64,000 nt of DNA, from positions 186,001 through 250,000 of the forward strand of contig NZ_BDCG01000012.1 in assembly GCF_001613385.1 (NCBI RefSeq), read 5' to 3'. How positions within the stretch are numbered: position 1 is the first letter of the stretch; the number at the start of each line of letters is the position of its first letter. Below are positions 34,993 through 43,963 of the stretch, piece after piece. Position numbers and translations under genes: made by a program. Below the pieces are notes generated by a model. The model was not told the DNA's origin. It did not search any database and was given only the letters and a program-made list of their open reading frames with translations. The stretch comes from Nocardia flavorosea NBRC 108225 (lineage in GTDB: Bacteria > Actinomycetota > Actinomycetes > Mycobacteriales > Mycobacteriaceae).

Positions 34993-35519
34993 GAACGCGG
35001 TCCTCCGAGTGCAGGGCCGGGATCGTCCCGGCCGGCGGACATTCTTTGCGTGAAGCCTCCCTTCAGAGTGCGCGCTGGACCCGGTTCGCGCGCCGATTCG
35101 CCGGACACAGCTCCACATCGACTTCGCGCGTCACCGTCCGGCGCCCCGCAGGCCCTCCTGCGACGGTTTACCGCACCCACGGCCGAACCGGGCAGCGATC
35201 CGCCGGCGCACCGCGCGCTCATCCCGGATAGCCGCCACGCGCCCTGTCGGGCGCGGACCGCGCCTTCGCGGCCGGAGCAGGCCCTCACCCGCATCCCGAG
35301 CAAGCTACGCACCGGCGGCCGGAGCAGGCCGTTCTTCGTCGCCTGTACCGCAGCCGCCCGGACGGCGCGCAAGGAAGACGTCAAGGCGGAGGCGGAGGGC
35401 GTAAAGGACTCGTCAACGAGCTGGGTACCGAGGCCGGCGACTCGTAGTTTCGACCCGGTTGGGCAGCCGCAGTCGTTCGGCTGCGTCGCGCTGCCCACGG
35501 TTCCGGAATGGAGGCGGAC
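34993..35519. other. Intergenic stretch upstream of kdp, no gene seen
   Basis: About 525 bp. It should carry the kdp promoter, but I could not identify KdpE binding sites or a -10/-35 pair. Several open frames lack motifs. Confidence 0.5.
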
Positions 35520-35603
35520 GTGTCGATCCTGGCCTATCTCCTGGTCACGGTCGCGGTATTCGGTGTGCTCGGGTTCGTACAGCGGATGGCGGAGCGACTG
35601 TGA
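35520..35603 (+). CDS. 27-aa membrane peptide ahead of kdpF
   Basis: The product is MSILAYLLVTVAVFGVLGFV plus QRMAERL. One transmembrane segment fills residues 3-20, with a basic cytosolic tail. The GTG start at 35520 follows GAATGGAGGCGGAC. The TGA overlaps the kdpF GTG by 4 bp (GTGA), so the peptide is translationally coupled to the operon. Such a peptide ahead of kdpF is seen in some actinobacterial kdp operons. A role as an extra small Kdp subunit is inferred from position and shape only. Confidence 0.6.
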   Translation: MSILAYLLVTVAVFGVLGFVQRMAERL

Positions 35604-35689
35604 ACATCGTCAATGCCGTGGGCCTGGTCCTGGCCGTCGTGGTCATCGGATTGATGGTGGCCGCCCTGCTGTTTCCCGAGAGGTTCTGA
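35600..35689 (+). CDS. kdpF: KdpF, small subunit of the K+-transporting ATPase
   Basis: 29 aa, one transmembrane helix (MNIVNAVGLVLAVVVIGLMV) and the ending LLFPERF typical of KdpF. It stabilises the KdpABC complex in the membrane. The start is GTG 35600 overlapping the preceding peptide. kdpA starts immediately after its stop (GTG 35690). The short length is normal. Confidence 0.85.
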   Translation: MNIVNAVGLVLAVVVIGLMVAALLFPERF

Positions 35690-37360
35690 GTGAGTACAAC
35701 CATCGCGGGTGTGCTGTTCCTCGGCACGCTGGTGGCAGCGCTGGCCGCGGTACATGTGCCGCTGGGGGACTATATGTACCGCGTCTACACGCGCACCACC
35801 CATTCCCGCTTCGAACGCGGGCTCTACCGGTTGGTCGGCGCCGACCCGGACCGCGAGCAGACCTGGGGTGGTTATGCCCGTAGCGTCCTCGCCTTCTCCG
35901 CGGTGAGCATGGTCTTCCTGTTCGTCCTGCTGGCGGTGCAGCACAAACTGCCGTTGTTCCCGGACGAGTCAGCCACCCCGATGACCGCCGCCCTGGCCTG
36001 GAACACCGCCGCCAGCTTCGTCACCAACACCAACTGGCAGAACTATCCGGGCGAGTCCACGCTGGGCCCGCTGGCCCAGGCCGCGGGGCTGACCGTACAG
36101 AATTTCGTTTCCGCCGCGGTCGGGATGGCCGTCGCCATGGCCGTCGTCCGCGGCCTGGCGCGTTCACGCGGCGGCACCCTCGGGAACTTCTGGGTCGATC
36201 TGGCGCGCGGTACGCTGCGCATTCTGCTACCCATCTCGACGGTGGCGGCGATTGTGCTGATAGCCGGCGGGGTGATCCAGAACGTCCACCTCAACGATCA
36301 GGTGGTCACCACACTCGGTGGAGTCCGGCAGAATCTGCCCGGCGGGCTCATCGCGAGCCAGGAGGCCATCAAGGATCTCGGTACCAACGGCGGCGGCCCG
36401 TTCAATGCGAATTCCGCGCACCCGTTCGAGAACCCCACAGCGTGGACCAACTGGGTGGAGATCTTCCTGCTCACGGTGCTCGCGTTCTCGTTGCCCCGCA
36501 CCTTCGGCCGCATGGTCGACAGCCGCAAACAGGGCTGTGCGATCGCCGCCGTCATGACCGTGCTCGCACTGGTCAGCGTCAGCTCGGTCAGCGTTTTCCA
36601 GCTCCAGCACCACGGCACCGTGCCGGCCGCGGTCGGGGCATCCATGGAAGGCGTCGAACAGCGGTTCGGCGTGGCGAATTCGGCGACATTCGCCGCCGCC
36701 ACCACTCTCACCTCCACCGGCGCGGTGGATTCGATGCACGATTCCTACACCGGCCTCGGCGGCATGATGCTCATGTTCAACATGCAGCTCGGCGAGGTGG
36801 CGCCCGGCGGCGTCGGCTCGGGCCTGTACGGCATGCTCGTGCTGGCGCTGATCACGGTGTTCGTCGCCGGACTGATGGTCGGGCGTACCCCGGAATATCT
36901 CGGGAAGAAGATCACTCCCCGCGAGATCAAGTTGGCTGCCGCCTATTTCCTGGTGACGCCGGTGATCGTACTGACCGGGACCGCGCTGGCCATGGCGATG
37001 CCGGGGCAGCGCGCCTCGATCCAGGATCCCGGACCACACGGCCTGTCCGAGGTGCTGTACGCCTTCACCTCGGCCGGCAACAACAACGGCTCCGCCTTCG
37101 CGGGCCTGTCCGGAAATACCGAATGGTTCAACACCGCCCTCGGCCTGGCCATGCTCTTCGGCCGGTTTCTCCCGATGATCCTGGTGCTGGCCCTGGCCGG
37201 TTCTCTCGCGAAACAACGCACCACACCCGCGTCGGCGGGAACCCTGCCGACGCATCGGCCGCAATTCGTCGGTCTGGTCGCCGGGGTCACCGTAATCCTG
37301 GTCGCTCTCACCTTTCTGCCCGCGCTGGCGCTCGGGCCGCTCGCCGAAGGACTTCACTGA
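35690..37360 (+). CDS. kdpA: KdpA, K+-binding channel subunit
   Basis: 556 aa with about ten transmembrane helices. It shows the four selectivity-filter-like loops: [11 protein letters not shown] (first), [19 protein letters not shown] (second), [23 protein letters not shown] (third, read in two parts) and [15 protein letters not shown] (fourth). It carries K+ across the membrane within KdpFABC. The start is GTG 35690, directly after kdpF. The stop TGA overlaps the ATG of kdpB (TGATG). It is intact and full length. Confidence 0.95.
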   Translation: MSTTIAGVLFLGTLVAALAAVHVPLGDYMYRVYTRTTHSRFERGLYRLVGADPDREQTWGGYARSVLAFSAVSMVFLFVLLAVQHKLPLFPDESATPMTAALAWNTAASFVTNTNWQNYPGESTLGPLAQAAGLTVQNFVSAAVGMAVAMAVVRGLARSRGGTLGNFWVDLARGTLRILLPISTVAAIVLIAGGVIQNVHLNDQVVTTLGGVRQNLPGGLIASQEAIKDLGTNGGGPFNANSAHPFENPTAWTNWVEIFLLTVLAFSLPRTFGRMVDSRKQGCAIAAVMTVLALVSVSSVSVFQLQHHGTVPAAVGASMEGVEQRFGVANSATFAAATTLTSTGAVDSMHDSYTGLGGMMLMFNMQLGEVAPGGVGSGLYGMLVLALITVFVAGLMVGRTPEYLGKKITPREIKLAAAYFLVTPVIVLTGTALAMAMPGQRASIQDPGPHGLSEVLYAFTSAGNNNGSAFAGLSGNTEWFNTALGLAMLFGRFLPMILVLALAGSLAKQRTTPASAGTLPTHRPQFVGLVAGVTVILVALTFLPALALGPLAEGLH

Positions 37361-39507
37361 TGTCCGCTCCCACCATCGAATCCGATCCCGTGCCCGCAGC
37401 GCCGCTGCATGCGAAGAGCCGGGTCCGCGGTGGTCTGCTCGATCCGCAGATGCTGCTGACCTCGCTACCGCAGGCGGTGCGCAAACTGGATCCGCGCACC
37501 CTGTGGCGCAATCCGGTGATGTTCATCGTCGAGCTCGGCGCGGTCTGGGCGACGGTGCTCGCGATCGCCGATCCGAGTTTCTTCGCCTGGGCGATCGTCG
37601 TCTGGCTGTGGCTCACCGTGGTGTTCGCCAACTTCGCCGAGGCGCTGGCCGAGGGACGCGGTAAGGCCCAAGCCGATACCCTGCGCCGCGCCAAGGCCGA
37701 TACCGCCGCCCGCCGGCTGGTCGACTGGGCCCCCGGTGCCGCGCCCACCGAGGAACCCATTGCCGCGCCGCAATTACGCCGCGGCGACCATGTCGTCGTC
37801 GAGGCCGGGCAGATGATTCCCGGCGACGGCGATGTGGTGGAAGGGATCGCCTCGGTGGACGAATCTGCCATCACCGGCGAATCCGCACCCGTGATCCGGG
37901 AATCCGGCGGCGACCGGTCGGCGGTCACCGGCGGCACCACGGTGCTGTCGGACCGGATCATCGTGCGTATCACGCAGGAACCGGGCCAGAGTTTCATCGA
38001 CAAGATGATCGCGCTGGTGGAGGGCGCCGCCCGGCAGTAGACCCCGAACGAGATCGCACTGAATATCCTGCTGGCCGCGGTCACGCTGATCTTCGTGGTC
38101 GCGGTGGTCACCCTGCAGCCGATGGCGATCTACGCGGAGAACAACAATCCCGGCGTACCCGACAGTCTCGCCCTCGGCAACTACGGGATCACCGGGATCG
38201 TGCTCGTCTCCCTGCTGGTGTGCTTGATCCCGACGACCATCGGCGCCTTGCTGTCGGCCATCGGTATCGCGGGGATGGACCGGCTGGTGCAGCGCAACGT
38301 CCTGGCCATGTCCGGCCGGGCCGTCGAAGCCGCGGGTGATGTGAACACGCTGCTGCTGGACAAAACCGGCACGATCACCCTCGGTAACCGGCAGGCCACA
38401 CAATTCGTACCGCTGTCCGGGGCCGGCGAACAGGAGCTGACCGATGCGGCGCAGCTGTCCAGTCTCGCCGACGAGACACCCGAGGGCCGGTCCATCGTGG
38501 TGTACGCGAAGGATGTCTACGGGCTGCGCGAACGCACCCCGGGCGAACTCGCGCACGCCGAATGGGTGCCGTTCACCGCGGCCACCCGAATGTCCGGGGT
38601 GGATATCGACGGTGTCCGGTTGCGCAAGGGCGCCGCGAATTCGGTGGCGCAGTGGATCCGCAGCAACGGCGGTGCGGTACCGGCGGAACTCGATACGGTC
38701 GTCGACGGTATCTCGGAAGGGGGCGGCACCCCGCTCGTCGTCGGTGAGATCCGCGACGGCCGGGCTCGGGTTCTCGGCGTGATCCGCCTCGAGGATGTGG
38801 TGAAACAGGGGATGCGGGACCGTTTCGCGGAAATGCGCCGGATGGGCATCCGCACGGTCATGATCACCGGTGACAACCCGCGTACCGCCAAAGCGATCGC
38901 CGACGAAGCCGGCGTGGACGATTTCCTGGCCGAGGCCACGCCCGAGGACAAATTGGCGTTGATCCGGCGGGAACAGGAAGGCGGGCGGCTGGTCGCGATG
39001 ACCGGCGACGGCACCAACGACGCGCCCGCTCTCGCGCAGGCCGATGTCGGGGTCGCGATGAATACCGGTACCTCGGCCGCCAAAGAGGCCGGGAACATGG
39101 TCGATCTCGATTCCGATCCGACCAAACTGATCGACATCGTCGAGATCGGCAAACAGCTGCTCATCACCCGCGGAGCGCTGACCACCTTTTCGATCGCCAA
39201 CGATATCGCCAAGTACTTCGCGATCATCCCCGCATTGTTCGTCGGGCTGTTCCCGGGGCTGGATCTGCTGAACATCATGCGGCTGGCCAGTCCGCAGTCG
39301 GCGATCCTGTCGGCGGTGATCTTCAACGCGCTGGTGATCGTGGCCCTGATCCCGCTGGCCCTGCGCGGAGTGCAGTACACGCTCGGGAACGCGGCGAAAC
39401 TGCTCGCCCGCAATCTGTCGATCTACGGGCTGGGCGGAATCATCGCGCCGTTCCTCGGGATCAAACTGATCGACCTCATCGTCCAGCACCTACCCGGGAT
39501 GTCCTGA
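37360..39507 (+). pseudogene. kdpB: KdpB, P-type ATPase subunit, interrupted by an in-frame TAG at 38038-38040
   Basis: The frame from ATG 37360 to TGA 39507 encodes a normal-length KdpB (715 codons) except for TAG as codon 227. Before it are the first membrane helices and the actuator motif TGES (172-175). After it the frame is uninterrupted: [12 protein letters not shown], phosphorylation site [10 protein letters not shown] (Asp334), then TGDNPRTA and [10 protein letters not shown]. The TAG is in ALVEGAARQ-TAG-TPNEIAL, where the family has Lys (AAG). A one-base A-to-T change would restore it. KdpB needs both halves, so ordinary termination would inactivate the pump. It may be a pseudogene, a sequencing error or a read-through site. 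Confidence 0.9.
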
Positions 39508-39508
39508 T

Positions 39509-40447
39509 ATGCCTGTCTCCGATCTGATCCGCCGGCATACCGCCGCGCTCCGGGCGCTGCTGATACTGACCGTGATCACTGGTTTCGCCTACCCCGGGAT
39601 CGTCTGGGTGGCGGGGCAGTTACCAGGGCTGCACGACAAATCGCACGGTTCGATCGTCGAGGCCGGCGGCCGGCCCGTGGGCAGTTCCCTGCTCGGCCAG
39701 TCGTTCACCGATCCGAACGGCGACCCGATCGCCTGGTACTTCCAGAGCCGTCCCTCGGCGGCCGGCGACGGTTACGACAGCCTCGCCTCGGGCGGCAGCA
39801 ATCTGGGCCCGGAGAACATCGTCGACACGCCCGCCGACCCGGCCCTGCTCGCGACCGGATCCGACCCGGAATCGGCCGGATTCACCCCGAGCCTGCTCAC
39901 CCAGGTCTGCACGCGCAGCCGTGAGATCGGCCTGCGCGAGGGGGTCGACGGTGCCCGGCCGTTCTGCACAGCGGACGGGGTCGGCGCGGTGCTCTCGGTC
40001 ATGGGTACCTACACCACGGACGGTGCGGTGATTCCGGAACGGGTGGTCAGCGTCAACGAACCCCGCCGGGCCGGGCCCACGCCGGTGTTCCGCACCGAAT
40101 ACCAGGGGGTGCCGGTGGAATGCGCACAGTACGACGAGGACTATTCGACCGGGCGGATCGTGCCGATCGCCGGGGACGCACCCAGCGAACCGGCGGTCCC
40201 CGCGGATGCGGTGACCAGCAGCGGCAGCGGCCTGGATCCGCATATCTCGCCCGCCTACGCCGAGATCCAGGTGAACCGGGTGGCGGCGGCGCGCGGTATC
40301 GAATCGGCCGCTGTCCGCGAGATCGTCGCGGCGCACATCAGCGGCCGGGTCCTCGGTTTCGCCGGAGAACCGCGGGTCCACGTCCTCGAACTCAACCTCG
40401 ATCTGGACAGCCGCTACCCCGTGCCCGGCACCGCGGCGAGCGAGTGA
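39509..40447 (+). CDS. kdpC: KdpC, K+-transporting ATPase subunit
   Basis: 312 aa. It has an N-terminal membrane segment (ALRALLILTVITGFAYPG) and the family signature GSSLLGQSFTDPNGDPIAWYFQSRPS. The C-terminal part has GLDPHISPAYAEIQVNRVA, the KdpC hallmark. At 312 aa it is longer than the E. coli protein (about 190). The insertion between residues 110 and 220 is typical of actinobacterial KdpC and contains acidic and Cys residues. It assembles with KdpA and KdpB in the membrane. ATG 39509 begins 1 bp after the kdpB stop. Confidence 0.92.
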   Translation: MPVSDLIRRHTAALRALLILTVITGFAYPGIVWVAGQLPGLHDKSHGSIVEAGGRPVGSSLLGQSFTDPNGDPIAWYFQSRPSAAGDGYDSLASGGSNLGPENIVDTPADPALLATGSDPESAGFTPSLLTQVCTRSREIGLREGVDGARPFCTADGVGAVLSVMGTYTTDGAVIPERVVSVNEPRRAGPTPVFRTEYQGVPVECAQYDEDYSTGRIVPIAGDAPSEPAVPADAVTSSGSGLDPHISPAYAEIQVNRVAAARGIESAAVREIVAAHISGRVLGFAGEPRVHVLELNLDLDSRYPVPGTAASE

Positions 40448-40524
40448 GGGCGTGGTGAGTGGGGAACACAGCGCGCAAACCTGCCCTCCAGGAGCAGGCC
40501 CCCGCATCGCCGACCGTGTTGGTA

Positions 40525-40694
40525 CGGTCGAACGTATCGTCGCCGCCGGGCGGGCGGAGAGGCGAAACGCCTGTGCAGCGGATGTAAGACCTTCACGTCG
40601 GGAGGCTATGTGCTGTGAAGCAGGAACCCACCGAGATGCCGGAGTGGGGCGTGGCAGGAATCCCGGTTGTTCGCAGCCGGGAGGATGTCGAATG
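40525..40694 (+). pseudogene. C-terminal tail of a TnpB-type transposon nuclease
   Basis: Between kdpC and kdpD, the plus-strand frame reads VAAGRAERRNACAADVRPSR, then CCEAGTHRDAGVGRGRNPG. This resembles the end of TnpB proteins (NILAAGRAERLNACG-DVRP... EAGTHR...). In a neighbouring frame the end continues as GIPVVRSREDVE-TGA at 40694, again a TnpB-like finish. At least one frameshift is present and the nuclease domains are absent. It overlaps the likely kdpD start. It points to an old insertion in the operon. Confidence 0.6.
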
Positions 40695-43246
40695 ATTCGA
40701 ACGTGATCGCTACACCTCACCGTCCCCCAGGTGAGCTGCGTATCTACCTGGGCGCAGCCCCTGGGGTCGGTAAAACGTTCGCGATGCTGGGTGAGGCGCA
40801 CCGGCGCCTGGCGCGCGGCCAGGATGTGGTCGCCGCCGTGGTCGAGACGCATGGCCGCGCACAAACCGCGGAACTGCTGGCGGGAATCGAACAGGTCCCC
40901 CGGGTCGCGATCTCCTATCGCGGCACGGTGCAATACGAACTGGATGTGGACGCCGTCCTGGCGCGGCGGCCCGATCTGGTGCTGGTGGACGAACTGGCAC
41001 ATACCAACACCCCGGGCAGCCGGAACCGTAAGCGGTACGAGGATGTTCAGGAATTGCTAGCCGCCGGGATCACCGTGGTGTCCACCGTGAACATTTAGCA
41101 TCTCGAGGGTCTCAACGATGTGGTCGAGCAGATCACCGGCGTCACCCAGCACGAGACCGTGCCCGATGCGGTGGTGCGCGCCGCCGACCAGATCGAACTG
41201 GTCGATACCACCCCGGAAGCGCTGCAACGGCGGATCACGCTGGGCAATGTGTATGCGCCGGAGAAGGCCGATGCGGCACTGGCGCACTACTTCCGGCGCG
41301 GCAACCTGACCGCACTGCGCGAACTCGCCCTGCTGTGGCTGGCCGACCAGGTGGATGCGGCGCTGGCGAAATACCGGGCCGACCACCGGATCACCGCCAC
41401 CTGGGAAGCCCGGGAACGGGTGGTCGTTGCCGTGACCGGGGGCCGCGAATCGGAAACGCTGGTGCGGCGGGCGGGCCGGATCGCCGCGAAATCCAGTGCC
41501 GAACTGCTCGTCGTCCATGTGGTCCGCGGTGACGGACTGACCGGCGTGGCTGCGCCGCGGATGGCGGCGGTCCGGAAACTGGCCGCGCACCTCGGTGCGG
41601 AACTGCATACGGTCGTCGGCGACGAGGTCCCGGCCGCGCTGCTCGATTTCGCCCGCACGGTCAACGCCACCCAGCTGGTGCTCGGCACCTCCCGCCGATC
41701 GCGCTGGGCGCGGATGTTCGACGAGGGCATCGGCGCGGAAGTGGTGCAGCATTCCGGCAAGATCGACGTACATATGGTCACTCACGAGGCCGCGGGCCGC
41801 CGGCAGCGGCGGCGGCGACCCCGTCCGAAAGCGCGCCGCACCGCGGCCTGGATCGCCGCATTCGCCGTACCCTCGGCGATTTCCGCGCTCCTGGCCGCCT
41901 GGCTCGACCGCTACCTCGATCTGGTGAGCGAGAGCGCGCTGTATTTCGTGGCCGTGCTGGCGGTCGCGTTGTTCGGCGGCGTGCTACCGGCGGTCGCGTC
42001 GGCGTTGATCGCCGGGCTGCTGCTCAACGTCCTGTTCACCGATCCCCGCTACAGCGTCACCATCCAGGAGCCGAACAGTTCCTGGGTGGCGGTCCTGCTG
42101 CTGGTGGTGGCGGTCGCGGTGGCGGTCCTCGTCGATACCGCCGCGCGCCGCGCCGAACAGGCCGGGCAGGCGTCCCGGGAGGCCGAACTGCTCACCCTGT
42201 TCGCGGGCGCGGTGCTGCGCGGCGCCGACCCGACCGCCCTGCTGGAAAGGTTGCGCCAGACCTACGGTCAGCAGGCAGTGAGCCTGCGCCACCGCGAGCG
42301 CGGCGCGCTCGCCGCGGTCGGTACGGATCCGCCCGAACGCGCGGATGCGGCCGATACCACGATCGAGGTCGGCGACGGGGAGTATGCGCTGCTGTTGTCC
42401 GGCCCGACCCTGCGCGCCCGCGACCGGCGGGTCCTGGAGGCGGTGGCGGGTCAGGCCGTCGGCCTGGTCCAGCAACGCCGGCTCACGGAAGAAGCGAACA
42501 AGGCCGCGGCACTCGCCGAGGCCGACCGGTTGCGCCGCGATCTGCTCTCGGCGGTCAGCCACGATCTGCGTACCCCGCTGGCGGCGGTCAAGGCCGCGGT
42601 CTCGAGCCTTCGTTCCGACGATGTCGAATTCTCCCCCGCAGACCGGGCCGAATTGCTCGCCACGGTGGAGGAATCCGCCGATCAGCTCACGGCGCTGGTC
42701 GGTAACCTGCTCGATTCCTCCCGGCTCGCCGCGGGGGTGGTGCGACCGCGGTTGCGGCCGGTGTATCTGGACGAGGTGGTGCACCGGTCGCTGGTCAGCG
42801 TGGGAGTGAGTCCGCGCGGAGCGCGCCGCGGAGCGCTCGACCGGGTGCGGGTCAGTGTCGGGACGACGGTGGTACAGGCCGACCCCGATCTGCTGGAACG
42901 TATTCTGGCCAATCTCGTCGACAATGCGCTGCGCTACGGCGCCGAATCGGAGGTGACGATCGATGCCGCGGCGGTGGACGGCCGGATCCTGGTCCGGGTG
43001 GTCGACCACGGGCCGGGTCTGCCCGGCGCCGATCCCGAACGGGTTTTCGACTCGTTCCAGCAGCTCGGCGACCGGGACAACACCAGCGGTCTGGGGCTGG
43101 GTCTCTCGGTGGTCCGCGGGTTCGCCGACGCCATGGGCGGCGCGGTGAGCGCCGCCCCCACTCCCGGCGGGGGGCTCACCGTCACCGTCGATCTCGCGGT
43201 CGTGGACGGCCGCACCGATACGTCGCCCACGGAGGTTTCGCCATGA
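40685..43246 (+). pseudogene. kdpD: KdpD sensor kinase, interrupted by an in-frame TAG at 41096-41098
   Basis: From ATG 40685 to TGA 43246 (854 codons) the frame is a complete KdpD apart from TAG as codon 138. Before it: Walker A GAAPGVGKT and Walker B-like LVLVDELAHTN. The stop lies in STVNI-TAG-HLEGLNDVVEQITG, where the family has Gln (CAG in STVNIQHLESLND). After it: the USP-like domain, four transmembrane helices near 41870-42140, the phospho-acceptor His in VSHDLRTPLAAVKA, and an intact HATPase with GLGLGLSVVRG. A C-to-T change accounts for the stop. The start is uncertain because the region is the TnpB tail. TTG 40667 and GTG 40703 are alternatives. Confidence 0.88.
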
Positions 43247-43959
43247 AGACCGGATCACAGCCGGAGCACGGTGCGCAGCAACCCACCGTGCTGGTGGTCG
43301 ACGACGAACCGCAGATCCTGCGGGCGATGCGCATCAATCTCTCGGTACGCGGCTACGACGTGGTCACCGCGGCCACGGGCGCGGGCGCGCTACGGGCGGC
43401 GACCGAACGCAAACCCGATGTCGTGGTGCTCGATCTCGGGCTTCCCGATATCGATGGGATCGAGGTGCTCGCGGGTCTGCGCGGCTGGACCAGGGTGCCG
43501 ATCATCGTGCTGTCCGCCCGCACCGATTCGGCGGACAAGGTGGACGCCCTCGACGCCGGCGCCGACGACTACGTGACCAAACCATTCGGAATGGACGAAT
43601 TCCTCGCTCGGTTACGCGCGGCGCTGCGCCGGGCCGCGGATGCGGTCGAACCCGGCGAACCGGTGGTGGTCACCGATTCGTTCACCGTGGATCTGGCGGC
43701 GAAGAAGGTGATCAAGTCGGGCGCCGAAGTCCATCTGACCCCCACCGAATGGGGTGTGCTGGAAATGCTGGTGCGCAACCGCGGGAAACTCGTGGGCCGG
43801 CAGGAGCTGCTGCGCGAGGTGTGGGGTCCGGCCTACCAGTCCGAAACCCATTACCTGCGCGTCTATCTGGCCCAGTTGCGCCGGAAACTGGAGGTTGATC
43901 CGTCCCACCCCAAACATCTGGTCACCGAACCGGGGATGGGCCACCGCTTCCGGGAGTGA
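43243..43959 (+). CDS. kdpE: KdpE response regulator
   Basis: 238 aa OmpR/PhoB type. The receiver has the acidic pair in VVDDEP and the phospho-acceptor in VVLDLGLPD, with the switch Thr/Ser region IIVLSAR and K in YVTKPFG. The C-terminal winged helix includes LTPTEWGVLEMLVRNRGKLVGRQELL in parts and LRRKLEVDPSHPKHLVTEPGMGHRF. It activates the kdp operon under K+ limitation. ATG overlaps the kdpD stop (ATGA). It is intact even though its kinase is interrupted. Convergent with the alkylsulfatase with a 4-bp gap. Confidence 0.93.
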   Translation: MKTGSQPEHGAQQPTVLVVDDEPQILRAMRINLSVRGYDVVTAATGAGALRAATERKPDVVVLDLGLPDIDGIEVLAGLRGWTRVPIIVLSARTDSADKVDALDAGADDYVTKPFGMDEFLARLRAALRRAADAVEPGEPVVVTDSFTVDLAAKKVIKSGAEVHLTPTEWGVLEMLVRNRGKLVGRQELLREVWGPAYQSETHYLRVYLAQLRRKLEVDPSHPKHLVTEPGMGHRFRE

Positions 43960-43963
43960 CCGG

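Noticed and set aside
34993..35519. Regulator gene upstream of kdp on the minus strand
   Set aside because: The long open frame has no domain pattern and is high in Arg and Ala, as for other shadow frames.
40448..40524. K+ or cyclic-di-AMP riboswitch between kdpC and kdpD
   Set aside because: The adjoining sequence reads as a TnpB tail and does not show the expected core.
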